From Deltaproteobacteria bacterium (GTDB taxonomy: Bacteria > Desulfobacterota > BSN033 > UBA1163), in assembly GCA_018333535.1 (NCBI GenBank), contig JAGXTA010000026.1:1-37009 (forward strand): DNA of 37,009 bases, in the 5' to 3' direction. Shown piece by piece: positions 1-7,047 of the stretch. The notes under the pieces are model-generated. The model did no database searches. It had not been told where the DNA came from and saw only the letters and a program-made list of their open reading frames with translations. Within the stretch, counting starts at the first letter, position 1, and each line of letters starts with the position of its first letter. Both the position numbers and the translations under genes were made by a program.

Positions 1-115
1 CAAGGGCTACCACAAAAGCATCATAGGCTCTGACCGGGTTATTAGGGGCCACGTAGTCTTCAATGCTGGGTGGAAACAGGCCGAGTTGAAAACGATCTCC
101 ATATCGATAGGCCAT
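1..115 (-). CDS. Transposase, IS1182-type, N-terminal fragment (runs off the window)
   Basis: The minus strand reads 38 codons from an ATG at 115 to the window edge, beginning MAYRYGDRFQLGLFPPSIED. The run of RYGDR, then L-PPSIEDYV, then NPVRAYDAFV resembles, from memory, the start of IS1182/IS5-superfamily DDE transposases. A good Shine-Dalgarno (AGGAGG, minus strand, about 7 bases before the ATG) supports this start. The rest of the protein, with the catalytic DDE residues, lies outside the window, so intactness cannot be judged. The gene points away from the metabolic cluster. Confidence 0.75.
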   Translation of the reverse strand, partial: MAYRYGDRFQLGLFPPSIEDYVAPNNPVRAYDAFVVAL

Positions 116-163
116 TGGGATTCCTCCTCTGTTGGGCTGCATTGTATCATATCGATATGGAGA
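96..163. repeat. 13-bp inverted repeat around the transposase start, with a 12-bp palindrome
   Basis: TCTCCATATCGAT at 96-108 is the exact reverse complement of ATCGATATGGAGA at 151-163, and CATATCGATATG at 148-159 is itself a perfect palindrome. The pair brackets the transposase start codon and ribosome binding site. It could be an autoregulatory operator, an mRNA hairpin hiding the start, or part of the element's end. No function can be assigned from sequence alone. Confidence 0.5.
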
Positions 164-174
164 CAGGTAGAGTT

Positions 175-440
175 TTTTCATTCGTTATGCTAAAAATTGT
201 TACCCCTCACCCTCCCCATTGTGACACAGTCTCTCAAGGGGGAGGGAATACGTAGGGTGCCCCAATTGCTCCCCTCGGAGACTGTGTCGTAATTAGCCAT
301 TCGCCCTTCGACACGCTCAGGACGAACGGCTAAGTGATTGATTTTTAACATGCCGTAGTCCGTTCGTGGTGAGGTTCTCGAACCATGAACGGAATTACGA
401 CACAGTCTCTCGCGGGAGAGGGGTAGGGTGAGGGGGGAGG
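175..440. repeat. Composite intergenic repeats between transposase and XRE gene
   Basis: The 116-447 gap holds no convincing gene. It contains a pyrimidine-rich block at 205-233 whose 29 bases are exactly inverted at 16087-16115. It also has a pair GACTGTGTCGTAATT (280-294) and its perfect inverse (393-407), which brackets about 98 bases. Inside lies an arm of the TTCGACA..CTCAGGACGAACGG repeat, also present near 20490-20580. This looks like one small palindromic repeat nested in another. The last bases (431-440) supply the Shine-Dalgarno of the next gene. Confidence 0.7.
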
Positions 441-447
441 ATGATCA

Positions 448-1041
448 ATGGAAGAAGAGAAGAAAGAATTTGAAGAGATTCGAGTCGGAGAGAAGATTAA
501 AGAATTGAGAGAGAAAAAGGGGCTCTCACTCAAAGACCTTGCTGACATAACCGGATTTTCAACTGCTCTGCTCTCTCAGATGGAGAATCATCTCGTCTCT
601 CCATCCCTCGGGACGATTATCAAGCTGGCAGGGGCCTTGGAGGTTAGGGTGGGTGACTTCTGGGGCGAAACCGAAGGAGAGCCTTTCACCATTGTGAGAA
701 AGGATGAGCGAAAAAGGGTTTCCCGTTTTGCCTCAAAGGACGGGGTGAAGTACGGTTATTCGTATGAATCTCTGGGGTTCGACAAGAAAGAACGCCATAT
801 GGAGCCTTTTATTGTAACGCTCGAGCCCGCAACGGTGAAAACCGCCAAGACATCTGTCCACGAAGGTGAGGAGTTCATCTTTGTCCTCGAAGGCGAGATG
901 GAGGTCATCCTCGGAAATCATACCGATGTCCTCTATCCCGGCGATTCCATATATTACGACTCAACCATTCCCCATAAGGTCCAGTGTCACCAGGACAAGA
1001 TCACCAGAATTCTGGCGGTGCTCTATACGTCAAGCAAATAA
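448..1041 (+). CDS. XRE-family transcriptional regulator with C-terminal cupin domain
   Basis: A 197-residue predicted DNA-binding regulator. Residues about 16-71 form a lambda-repressor-like helix-turn-helix (KIKELREKKGLSLKDLA, then a TALLSQMEN recognition helix). Residues about 120-192 form a cupin_2 barrel with H138, E142 and H176 as candidate metal or ligand contacts (SVHEGEEF, PGDSIYY, PHKVQ). This HTH plus cupin layout is that of PuuR/SutR-like one-component sensors, where the cupin binds a small molecule. A strong GGGGAGG precedes the ATG at 448 by 7 bases; an ATG at 441 is out of frame. It stands alone before the first Liv cluster, so control of that cluster is plausible but unproven. 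Its ligand cannot be predicted. Confidence 0.9.
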   Translation: MEEEKKEFEEIRVGEKIKELREKKGLSLKDLADITGFSTALLSQMENHLVSPSLGTIIKLAGALEVRVGDFWGETEGEPFTIVRKDERKRVSRFASKDGVKYGYSYESLGFDKKERHMEPFIVTLEPATVKTAKTSVHEGEEFIFVLEGEMEVILGNHTDVLYPGDSIYYDSTIPHKVQCHQDKITRILAVLYTSSK

Positions 1042-1047
1042 ATAGGG

Positions 1048-1172
1048 GGATCAGGTAATCATGGAACCAGGATGAAGGGTGTCAGGAAACCAGAAATATC
1101 AGGAAAGAAGTTAGCCTGATGTTCTGATATCCTGATCTCCACTACCTGATTTCCTGGTAGCCTGATAGCCCT
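1048..1172. repeat. Low-complexity repeat of TCAGG/CCTGA words
   Basis: The gap between the XRE gene and the next gene is built from repeated TCAGGA, TCAGGTA and GAAACCAG words in its first half and CCTGAT, TACCTGATTTCCTGG in its second half, so the halves pair loosely as a long imperfect hairpin. No T-run follows, so it is not a typical intrinsic terminator. It is one of several unrelated word families that fill intergenic gaps in this window. Confidence 0.6.
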
Positions 1173-1185
1173 GTAAAGGTCGAAA

Positions 1186-2346
1186 ATGAAAAAATTTTCT
1201 CTCTTGGCGCTCGCAATCATATTCCTCGCCATATTACCAGACCTCACCTTCAGCCAGGATTCTCTTAAGGTGGGGGCATTGGTCCCGTTCACGGGCCGAT
1301 GGGGGGATTCGGGAAGGGAATGCGCGAGAGGACTCCTCGATGCCGGCAAATGGATCAACCAGCGCGGGGGAATCTTCGGCAAAAAACTGGAGATCATCCT
1401 CATCGACGATTCCTCTCAGCCGGCTGAATTCTTAGCCGCCTTTCGAAAATTGAACGAGGCGGACCGCATTCTCCTCCTTTATCTCTACTCTGCTGAGACA
1501 GGGCTTGCCCTTCTGCCCCATATCAATCTCCAGCGCATTCCCACACTGACCGGCTCTTTTCCTGTCCACCTCGCCGATATCTCTAAGGCTCCCTACCTGT
1601 TTTCAATCACCCCCACCCCCCTTGATCTAACAAAGATTGCCATGAAGTTTATCTCGGAAAGACCTGATTTAAAAACGAGGAAACCAAAGGTCGTTTTCAT
1701 CAGCTTTTCTGACCCTACCGTAAAACACTTTCTCGATGAGGCGAAGTCCTATGCAAAAACGCTCGATTTGGAGATCGGGCCGGACATCTTTATTCCGGAT
1801 ATTGCTTCATTGAAATCTCCCTCTCTTGTTCTGGCGCCCTTGAAGTCCTACCAACCGGACTTTGCCTATCTGAACATGACCTCCAGAGAAGCCTCTATCC
1901 TCCTCCAGGAAGTCAGGGGAATGGATCTCAAAACCCGATGGCTTTGTAGCATGAAGGCCTTTGATGAAACTCTTTCGGCTTTCGACGGAGTCTTCGGAGT
2001 GCAGCCCGTCTCCCCTTTCGGAGAAGAGGTTCCCGGGATGGCAGAGATCAAAGAAGCCCATCAGAAATGGCATCCCTACGATTCGCATACCCTCTCCTAT
2101 GTCGAAGGATGGGTCACGGTCAAAGTCATGGCAGAAGCCCTCGGGAGATCTCTCCCCGAACAGGGATTCTCCCGTGAAAGGGTGAAGATGGCTTTCGAAA
2201 GCTTTAAGAATTATGTCGTCGGAGGCATTCTCCCTCCCCTTACCTTTACCGCCCGGGATCACCGACCCAGCACGGAATCCCGGATCTTTATCGTCAAAGA
2301 CGGAAAACTTTTAAGACACACCGGCTTCATCGCCGTCGGAAGATAA
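1186..2346 (+). CDS. ABC transporter periplasmic substrate-binding protein (Peripl_BP_6 type)
   Basis: A 386-residue protein with a Sec signal peptide (residues 1-23, MKKFSLLALA core, likely cut after TFS). The mature part begins LKVGALVPFTGRWGDSGREC, the typical opening of LivJ/LivK-type binding proteins, followed by the INQRGGIFGKKLEIILIDDSS segment. It should capture an amino acid, carboxylate or aromatic acid in the periplasm. An AAAGG lies 7 bases before the ATG. It is separated from the next binding-protein gene by 223 bases with its own promoter, so it may be expressed separately. It diverges strongly from the other two binding proteins here and is an extra receptor. The ligand cannot be predicted. 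Confidence 0.88.
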   Translation: MKKFSLLALAIIFLAILPDLTFSQDSLKVGALVPFTGRWGDSGRECARGLLDAGKWINQRGGIFGKKLEIILIDDSSQPAEFLAAFRKLNEADRILLLYLYSAETGLALLPHINLQRIPTLTGSFPVHLADISKAPYLFSITPTPLDLTKIAMKFISERPDLKTRKPKVVFISFSDPTVKHFLDEAKSYAKTLDLEIGPDIFIPDIASLKSPSLVLAPLKSYQPDFAYLNMTSREASILLQEVRGMDLKTRWLCSMKAFDETLSAFDGVFGVQPVSPFGEEVPGMAEIKEAHQKWHPYDSHTLSYVEGWVTVKVMAEALGRSLPEQGFSRERVKMAFESFKNYVVGGILPPLTFTARDHRPSTESRIFIVKDGKLLRHTGFIAVGR

Positions 2347-2354
2347 ACCAGATC

Positions 2355-2460
2355 TGATTACATCGATGAGGAACCGATTACACAGATTAGAAATGCATTG
2401 ATAAATCAAGAAAAATCTGTGGAATCTTTCTTAAAAATCTGCGTAATCAGAGAGCGAATT
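2355..2460. repeat. Intergenic repeat of AATCTG/GATTA words
   Basis: The stretch contains GATTACACAGATTAGAAAT followed by AAAATCTGTGGAATC and AAAATCTGCGTAATC. The first word is the rough inverse of the later ones, so the segment can fold on itself. It sits just upstream of the promoter of the next gene. It does not resemble a coding region in any frame. Confidence 0.5.
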
Positions 2461-2478
2461 TAGTTTTTCAGAGCTCTC

Positions 2479-2518
2479 GTAAGTTTAACTTGACAGCCCC
2501 CTTTATATTAAGTAGATT
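2479..2518 (+). promoter_or_regulatory. Sigma-70-type promoter for the first Liv operon, with adjacent possible operator
   Basis: TTGACA at 2490-2495 is followed, after 17 bases, by TAGATT at 2513-2518 (4 of 6 match to TATAAT). Directly upstream and overlapping is CGTAAGTTTAAC (2479-2490). It loosely resembles the CTTAACAGTTTACG half of the symmetric site before merR. The gene start is 52 bases downstream of the -10 box, behind a strong ribosome binding site. The promoter match is good; the operator resemblance is weak. Confidence 0.55.
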
Positions 2519-2569
2519 TAACCAAACTTCACTGAATGGGGGGAAAATACTATTAAAGGAGGGAGGCAT

Positions 2570-3859
2570 ATGAGAGGGAAACGGTTTATTTTATTTGTAG
2601 GTGTTTCTTTTTTAATGATCGGTTTATTGAGCATCCAAGCATTTGGCACAAAAGCCTATGCTCAGGGAAAACCGATAGTCATCGGGGCGCCTTTACCCAC
2701 TGCATTTCTCTATGGCTGGACAGCGGATAGAGGCTTAAAATTAGCTGCGGAGGAAATCAATGCCGCTGGAGGGGTCACTGTGGGGAGAGAGAAACGGCCC
2801 TTTAGGGTTGATGTGATGGATACCCGTGACCTTGAGCCTGTCGTGCCGGTGAGCGATGCTCTGTTAGTCCTTGAGAAACTCATTCTTGAAAGGAATGTTG
2901 ATTTCATTGCCGGTGGCCCAGCGCGATCAGAAGCAGCCCTTGCAGCAATGGATTTGTTATCCAAATATAAAAAGGTGTCCATATTGACTACGGGCGCGCT
3001 CACTCCAGCCTACCACAAAAGAGTGGGAGACGAATATGATAAATTCAAATATTGCTTCAGGATTTCCGGTGAGGTCGGCTGGTTGGTGACCGGGGAGTTC
3101 GTTCCCAAGCTGATGGATATCAAAGCAAAACTCGGACTCAACCGACTTTTTATCATGGTTCAGGACGTTGCCCATGCCCGAGCCACAGGCGACCTCACAG
3201 CGAAGCTGGCTGGAGAAAAAGGATGGGAGGTCCTTGGCAGGGAAATTTATCCAACCGGGACCACAGACTTCTCCGTAGGACTACTGAAGGCGAGAAAAGA
3301 TAATGCGCAGGTGATCCTTATCGTAATGGATATGCCTGAAAGCTCGGTTCTACTGAAGCAGTGGTTTGATTTGAAGATTCCTGCTCTTCCCTTTGGGACC
3401 ATCATCGCTGCCGCCGAACAACCAGGATTCTATAAAGCCACAGAGGGAAAAGGTGAATACTGTATGGCAAGCGTCGTCAATGCGGGCAATGCCCCTTCAA
3501 ATGCGACCCCCTGGACAATGAAATTTGTGGAGGCTTATCAGAAAAAATATGGGTTGGAACCCGAGGGTTACGGGGCTTCCTCAAGTTATATGGTGCCCTA
3601 TGTGTTGAAAGATGCCATTGAACGGGCGGGTTCTCTCAAATCAGATGATATTGTGGCGGCCCTTGAAAAAACAGATCTGATGGGAGTCTACGGAAGAATC
3701 AAATTTAATCCCAAGAACCATCAGGTGGTCCCCAGCACGGATCCAAATGAGGGAGCAGTCGGAACGATCTTCCAATGGCAGGCAGGGAAAAGGGTGGTGG
3801 TCTTCCCATCCAAAATCGCCATGGGTGAGATCAAACTCCCTCCCTGGATGAAGAAATAG
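2570..3859 (+). CDS. ABC transporter substrate-binding protein, branched-chain amino acid type
   Basis: A 429-residue periplasmic receptor. A Sec signal peptide occupies residues 1-31 with likely cleavage after AYA. The mature protein opens KPIVIGAPLPTAFLYGWTAD and continues RGLKLAAEEINAAGGV, the hallmark of type I periplasmic binding folds used by Liv and amide/urea transporters. AAGGAGGGAGG lies just before the ATG at 2570. It is followed by LivH, LivM, LivG and LivF genes, so it is probably the cognate receptor of this transporter. The ligand is unknown; the acyl-CoA ligase within the same cluster makes a carboxylic acid at least as plausible as an amino acid. Confidence 0.92.
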   Translation: MRGKRFILFVGVSFLMIGLLSIQAFGTKAYAQGKPIVIGAPLPTAFLYGWTADRGLKLAAEEINAAGGVTVGREKRPFRVDVMDTRDLEPVVPVSDALLVLEKLILERNVDFIAGGPARSEAALAAMDLLSKYKKVSILTTGALTPAYHKRVGDEYDKFKYCFRISGEVGWLVTGEFVPKLMDIKAKLGLNRLFIMVQDVAHARATGDLTAKLAGEKGWEVLGREIYPTGTTDFSVGLLKARKDNAQVILIVMDMPESSVLLKQWFDLKIPALPFGTIIAAAEQPGFYKATEGKGEYCMASVVNAGNAPSNATPWTMKFVEAYQKKYGLEPEGYGASSSYMVPYVLKDAIERAGSLKSDDIVAALEKTDLMGVYGRIKFNPKNHQVVPSTDPNEGAVGTIFQWQAGKRVVVFPSKIAMGEIKLPPWMKK

Positions 3860-3868
3860 AGAAGAGTT

Positions 3869-3972
3869 CATTGCAAAATATAAAATGAAAAATTAGCAAT
3901 GCAAAGTGGTCAATGAAAAGAGAAAGATCAGCCATTGTTAACTTTCCATTGATCACTTTGCAATTTGCAATG
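3869..3972. repeat. CATTGCAAA..TTTGCAATG intergenic repeat, copy 1
   Basis: This AT-rich block begins CATTGCAAAATATAAAATG and ends CAATTTGCAATG, with internal AGCAATGCAAAGTGGTCAATG pairing against CATTGATCACTTTGCAA. It occupies almost the whole gap and ends seven bases before the LivH start. Related blocks lie at 18411-18501, 21415-21473 and 23124-23232. The block could form a long imperfect stem in the operon mRNA between binding protein and permease. Confidence 0.7.
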
Positions 3973-3979
3973 AGTTTTT

Positions 3980-4846
3980 ATGGATATCCTCATCTACGGC
4001 ATTATCAATAGCTTTTCCCTTGCACTGATGGCCATTGGATTCACACTTGTCTATGGCATTAGTCGGATTCCCAATTTTGCCCACGGGGCCCTCTATGTCA
4101 TTACTGGGTTTCTTGTCTGGAGCCTCGTGCACCTCCTTAAATTGAACTATGTCGTCTCTATTATCCTCGCATTATTGATTATGGGATTGGTCGGAGCGGC
4201 CATCTACCGATTCGTTCTCATTCGGGTCAGAGGGATGGCCACCTCAGAAATCATCGCCACCTATGCCCTGGGATTAGCCGTTCTCGAATTCCTGCGTTGG
4301 GGAGGGTTCAAAGGGATGACCTATACGCTTCCTGTCTTCATTGAAGGCAGCATTGTTATAGGAGGTATTCCTGTTGATCTTCAACGAGTGATCGTCATCG
4401 CCATAGGGATAGTGGTGGTTACCTTCATGTGGCTCTTTACTCACTTCAACAAGATCGGCTTAGCGCTGAGGGGAATGGCCCAGGATGAACACGCCGCCAT
4501 GATGTTGGGGATCGATTCGGATAGGATGGCTGTCATTGCCATGGCAATGGGATCTATGTTGGCCGGGATCGCCGCCATCACCTTGCTTCCTTTGGGAAAC
4601 ATCGTTGTCGAAGCAGGTTACAATGTATTAATCCTCTCGATCGCTGTCTGCATTGTGGGAGGTCTGGGCAGTTGGGTGGGAGCCATCCTCGCCGCTTTTA
4701 TGATTGGATTCCTCCAAATCATCACCGTTGCTTACATCCAATCGCATTTCCATATGGTTGTGGCGCTTCTCGTTATCATTGCCACTCTGATATTAAAACC
4801 ATCAGGACTCTTTGGCAGACAGAAAGAGCTGGAGGAAAGAGTATAA
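3980..4846 (+). CDS. livH: LivH-type ABC permease subunit
   Basis: A 288-residue integral membrane protein with about eight hydrophobic segments, starting MDILIYGIINSFSLALMAIG and containing the family-typical GFTLVYGISRIPNFAHGALY segment near residues 21-40. The late part has GLALRGMAQDEHAAMMLGID, the cytoplasmic loop that contacts the ATPases, and GGLGSWVGAILAAFMIG near the end. It forms the inner-membrane pore with LivM (5137). It is third in the first transporter cluster. No strong Shine-Dalgarno precedes the ATG, because the gap is filled by a repeat ending at 3972, so translation may rely on coupling or on an alternative start. Confidence 0.93.
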   Translation: MDILIYGIINSFSLALMAIGFTLVYGISRIPNFAHGALYVITGFLVWSLVHLLKLNYVVSIILALLIMGLVGAAIYRFVLIRVRGMATSEIIATYALGLAVLEFLRWGGFKGMTYTLPVFIEGSIVIGGIPVDLQRVIVIAIGIVVVTFMWLFTHFNKIGLALRGMAQDEHAAMMLGIDSDRMAVIAMAMGSMLAGIAAITLLPLGNIVVEAGYNVLILSIAVCIVGGLGSWVGAILAAFMIGFLQIITVAYIQSHFHMVVALLVIIATLILKPSGLFGRQKELEERV

Positions 4847-4852
4847 AAACAG

Positions 4853-5121
4853 AAATTCGAAGCACGAAACAAATTCAAAATTTCAATTCTCGTAACAATT
4901 TAGTTGTTTGAAACCGTCTTATAAAATCCCTCCCGACCTCCCTTTTCCAAAGGGAGGAGAAAGATTTCCCCCTTTTGACAAAGGGGGATAAAGGGGGATT
5001 AGATCAGTTTTTTCAAAGCACTAAAATGTTACCAAATCTCAAATTTTCAAAATTGTTTGGGGCATTCGGATTTAGGTCATTTGGATTTGTTTCGAAATTC
5101 GATATTCGGATTTCGAATTTA
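4853..5121. repeat. Composite of three intergenic repeat families between LivH and LivM
   Basis: The 290-base gap holds no gene. AAATTCGAAGCACGAAA (4853-4869) recurs exactly at 24107-24123, and the far end (about 5060-5120) has TTTGGATTTGTTTCGAAATTCGATATTCGGATTTCGAATTT-type words matching about 24225-24296. Nested between them is a purine/pyrimidine hairpin block (about 4927-5002, CTCCCTTTTCCAAAGGGAGG then CCCCCTTTTGACAAAGGGGG). So a CCCTTT-type hairpin appears to sit inside a longer AT-rich palindrome. Confidence 0.7.
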
Positions 5122-5136
5122 AGTCTGGCTTAGCTC

Positions 5137-6162
5137 ATGGATAAAAATCCGGGCACCGCAGAGAGACGTAAAGAGCGGTTAGATCGGGGCATCAAGGTCC
5201 GAACCGAAGGGATCTATGCCATCTCCTCCTGGCAGGAGGTGAGTTATCTTGTCCTCCCCAGATTGATTTTAATTGTCGGCCTTCTCCTCCTTCCCTTTCT
5301 GATGCCCTCCCTTTATTGGAATAGGGTCATCTCTATTGTTGGCATTTACGCCCTTCTGGCTCTCGGCTTTGATTTCCTGGCTCATTATGTTGGGTTGGTC
5401 TCTTTGGGGGGGTCCTTCTTCATTGGAGTCGGAGGTTACATTGCCGCCATCCTGAATAAATCCTTCGGCCTCTCTCCGTTGTTCACCATTCCCATCGCCA
5501 CCCTGAGCGGGGCGATCATCTGCACGCTCCTCCTTCTCCCCGCACTTCCTCTCAGAGGCGTCTACTTCGCCATTGTCACGCTCATGTATCCGTTGGTTTT
5601 GTTTAGAATTATCGAAGCTCTCAATATTTTAGGCGGAACGGATGGTATCCTTGGCGTAGCCAGCTTTCCCAATACATGGGTGGAACAATATCTCATCCTG
5701 TCTATCATCATCTTAGCGCTCTTCGGGTTAAGGAGGTTGGTAAACGAGGACATTGGCCTGGTCTTCCGTGGAGTAAAGGATAATGATCAGGCGGTCAGGG
5801 CCTCCGGATTAAGCATCACTCTTTATAAAGCCATCGCCGTATTTATCACTTCAGCGCTCGGTTGTCTCGGAGGAGCTTATTTTGTCCATATTTACATGGT
5901 GGCCGGAATTTCGTTGTTTGCTTTGGATTACTCCGTTATTCCCATTGCCGCAACCGTCATTGGTGGAGGGGGAACCCTCGTCGGCCCCCTTTTGGGCTGC
6001 TTTATCCTCGTTCCGATCTCAGAGTTATTACGGGCTTTTGGAACCTTGAGAATTGTCTTCTATTCCGTCATCCTGCTGGCTTTCATCATGTTTCGAAGTG
6101 AAGGCATTATGGTTTATGCCCAGAGGAAATATCATCAATTTGAGAGGTGGGTAAAGGTATGA
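5137..6162 (+). CDS. livM: LivM-type ABC permease subunit
   Basis: A 341-residue membrane protein. A charged N-terminal extension of about 40 residues precedes the first membrane segment (LVLPRLILIVGLLLLPFLMP). The family motif ALGFDFLAHYVGLVSLGGSF lies near residues 75-95, and GLVFRGVKDNDQAVRASGLS marks the loop that contacts the ATPase. About eight to nine transmembrane helices are expected. It pairs with LivH at 3980. Its stop overlaps the next start by four bases (ATGA at 6159-6162), showing tight coupling to LivG. The start lacks a clear Shine-Dalgarno, so a start further downstream in the extension is possible. Confidence 0.92.
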   Translation: MDKNPGTAERRKERLDRGIKVRTEGIYAISSWQEVSYLVLPRLILIVGLLLLPFLMPSLYWNRVISIVGIYALLALGFDFLAHYVGLVSLGGSFFIGVGGYIAAILNKSFGLSPLFTIPIATLSGAIICTLLLLPALPLRGVYFAIVTLMYPLVLFRIIEALNILGGTDGILGVASFPNTWVEQYLILSIIILALFGLRRLVNEDIGLVFRGVKDNDQAVRASGLSITLYKAIAVFITSALGCLGGAYFVHIYMVAGISLFALDYSVIPIAATVIGGGGTLVGPLLGCFILVPISELLRAFGTLRIVFYSVILLAFIMFRSEGIMVYAQRKYHQFERWVKV

Positions 6163-6947
6163 GCGGAGAGAATATTCTCCAGGTGACGGATGTTTCCAAA
6201 ACCTTTGGTGGCGTTCAAGCGCTGTTAAAGGTCAGTTTTAGTGTTCAGCAGGGCGAGGTCTTTGGAATCATTGGGCCGAATGGATCAGGGAAAACAACGC
6301 TCATCAATTGTATCACCGGTTTCATCAAGATGAATTCCGGGAAAGTTCTCTATAAAGACAAAGATATTAGTAACATGGCCCCCAACCAGATTGCCAACCT
6401 CGGGCTCACAAGAACCTTTCAGATCATGAGGCCCTACTACAGCCTCCCTGCCTACAAAAACCTGATCGTTCCCCTCTTCTCTCCGAGAGCGAGAAAGAAA
6501 GGGGGATGGCGTGGAGGAGGCAAGCTCGGAGATCGAGGAACGGTCAGCATCGATATTCTTGAAGAGATCGGCTTCGAGAGGGATTCTTTCGTTCCTTATA
6601 AATTGGCATCGAGTCTGCCGACAGGATACCTCAAGCGTCTTGAACTCGCGAGATGTCTTGCCTTGGGACCTGATCTCATCCTTTGTGACGAAGTATTCTC
6701 AGGGCTCAGCATGAGCGAAATCGCCAGCATGGTTCCCTTAATCGAAAAATTACAGATGGATGGGATTACCCTGGTGATGATCGAACACCGGTTAAGGGAA
6801 CTCTTCCGGGTGGCCAGTCGGGTGATGGTGCTCAACTTCGGAGAGAAATTGACCGAGGGGATTCCTGAAGTGGTCATGGCGGATGAGAGGGTAAAGGAAG
6901 CTTATCTGGGATCGGAGAAGCTGCTCGATTATTCATTTGAAGCCTGA
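6159..6947 (+). CDS. livG: LivG-type ABC transporter ATP-binding protein with atypical signature motif
   Basis: A 262-residue cytoplasmic ATPase. I chose the ATG at 6159, in the ATGA overlap with LivM and 8 bases after GAGGTGGG, over an in-frame GTG at 6147. Walker A is GPNGSGKTT (residues 39-47), the Q-loop lies in RTFQIMRPYY, and the H-loop is in MIEHRLRELF. The ABC signature reads LPTGYLKR (153-160) instead of the LSxGQ class, and Walker B is ILCDEVFSGL, with Val where Pro is usual. It should power the LivHM pore together with LivF at 8887. Low-consensus signatures occur in this subfamily, so activity is still likely. The acyl-CoA ligase gene follows. Confidence 0.92.
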   Translation: MSGENILQVTDVSKTFGGVQALLKVSFSVQQGEVFGIIGPNGSGKTTLINCITGFIKMNSGKVLYKDKDISNMAPNQIANLGLTRTFQIMRPYYSLPAYKNLIVPLFSPRARKKGGWRGGGKLGDRGTVSIDILEEIGFERDSFVPYKLASSLPTGYLKRLELARCLALGPDLILCDEVFSGLSMSEIASMVPLIEKLQMDGITLVMIEHRLRELFRVASRVMVLNFGEKLTEGIPEVVMADERVKEAYLGSEKLLDYSFEA

Positions 6948-6962
6948 GAGAAAAGAAGGTTT

Positions 6963-7035
6963 ATGAGTTCGGTGTTCGGAGTTCGGAGATTTTGAATTAA
7001 ATACCCCGAACTACGAACTAATAACTCCGAACTTA
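6963..7035. repeat. GTTCGGAG/CTCCGAAC hairpin repeat
   Basis: The gap holds GAGTTCGGTGTTCGGAGTTCGGAG followed by CCCCGAACTACGAACTAATAACTCCGAAC, so its two halves are complementary and form a long imperfect stem. The same words recur just after etfA (about 36581-36603). There is no T-run, so it is not an obvious intrinsic terminator. Confidence 0.65.
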
Positions 7036-7047
7036 TATGTAAAAGAG

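Noticed and set aside
70-255. Plus-strand open frame of 61 codons at the left edge
   Set aside because: It lies over the inverted repeat and the transposase start; the repeated METGRV words are produced by the inverted repeat itself.
6963-7035. Intrinsic terminator after the first livG
   Set aside because: The hairpin has no T-run and the downstream ligase continues the cluster.
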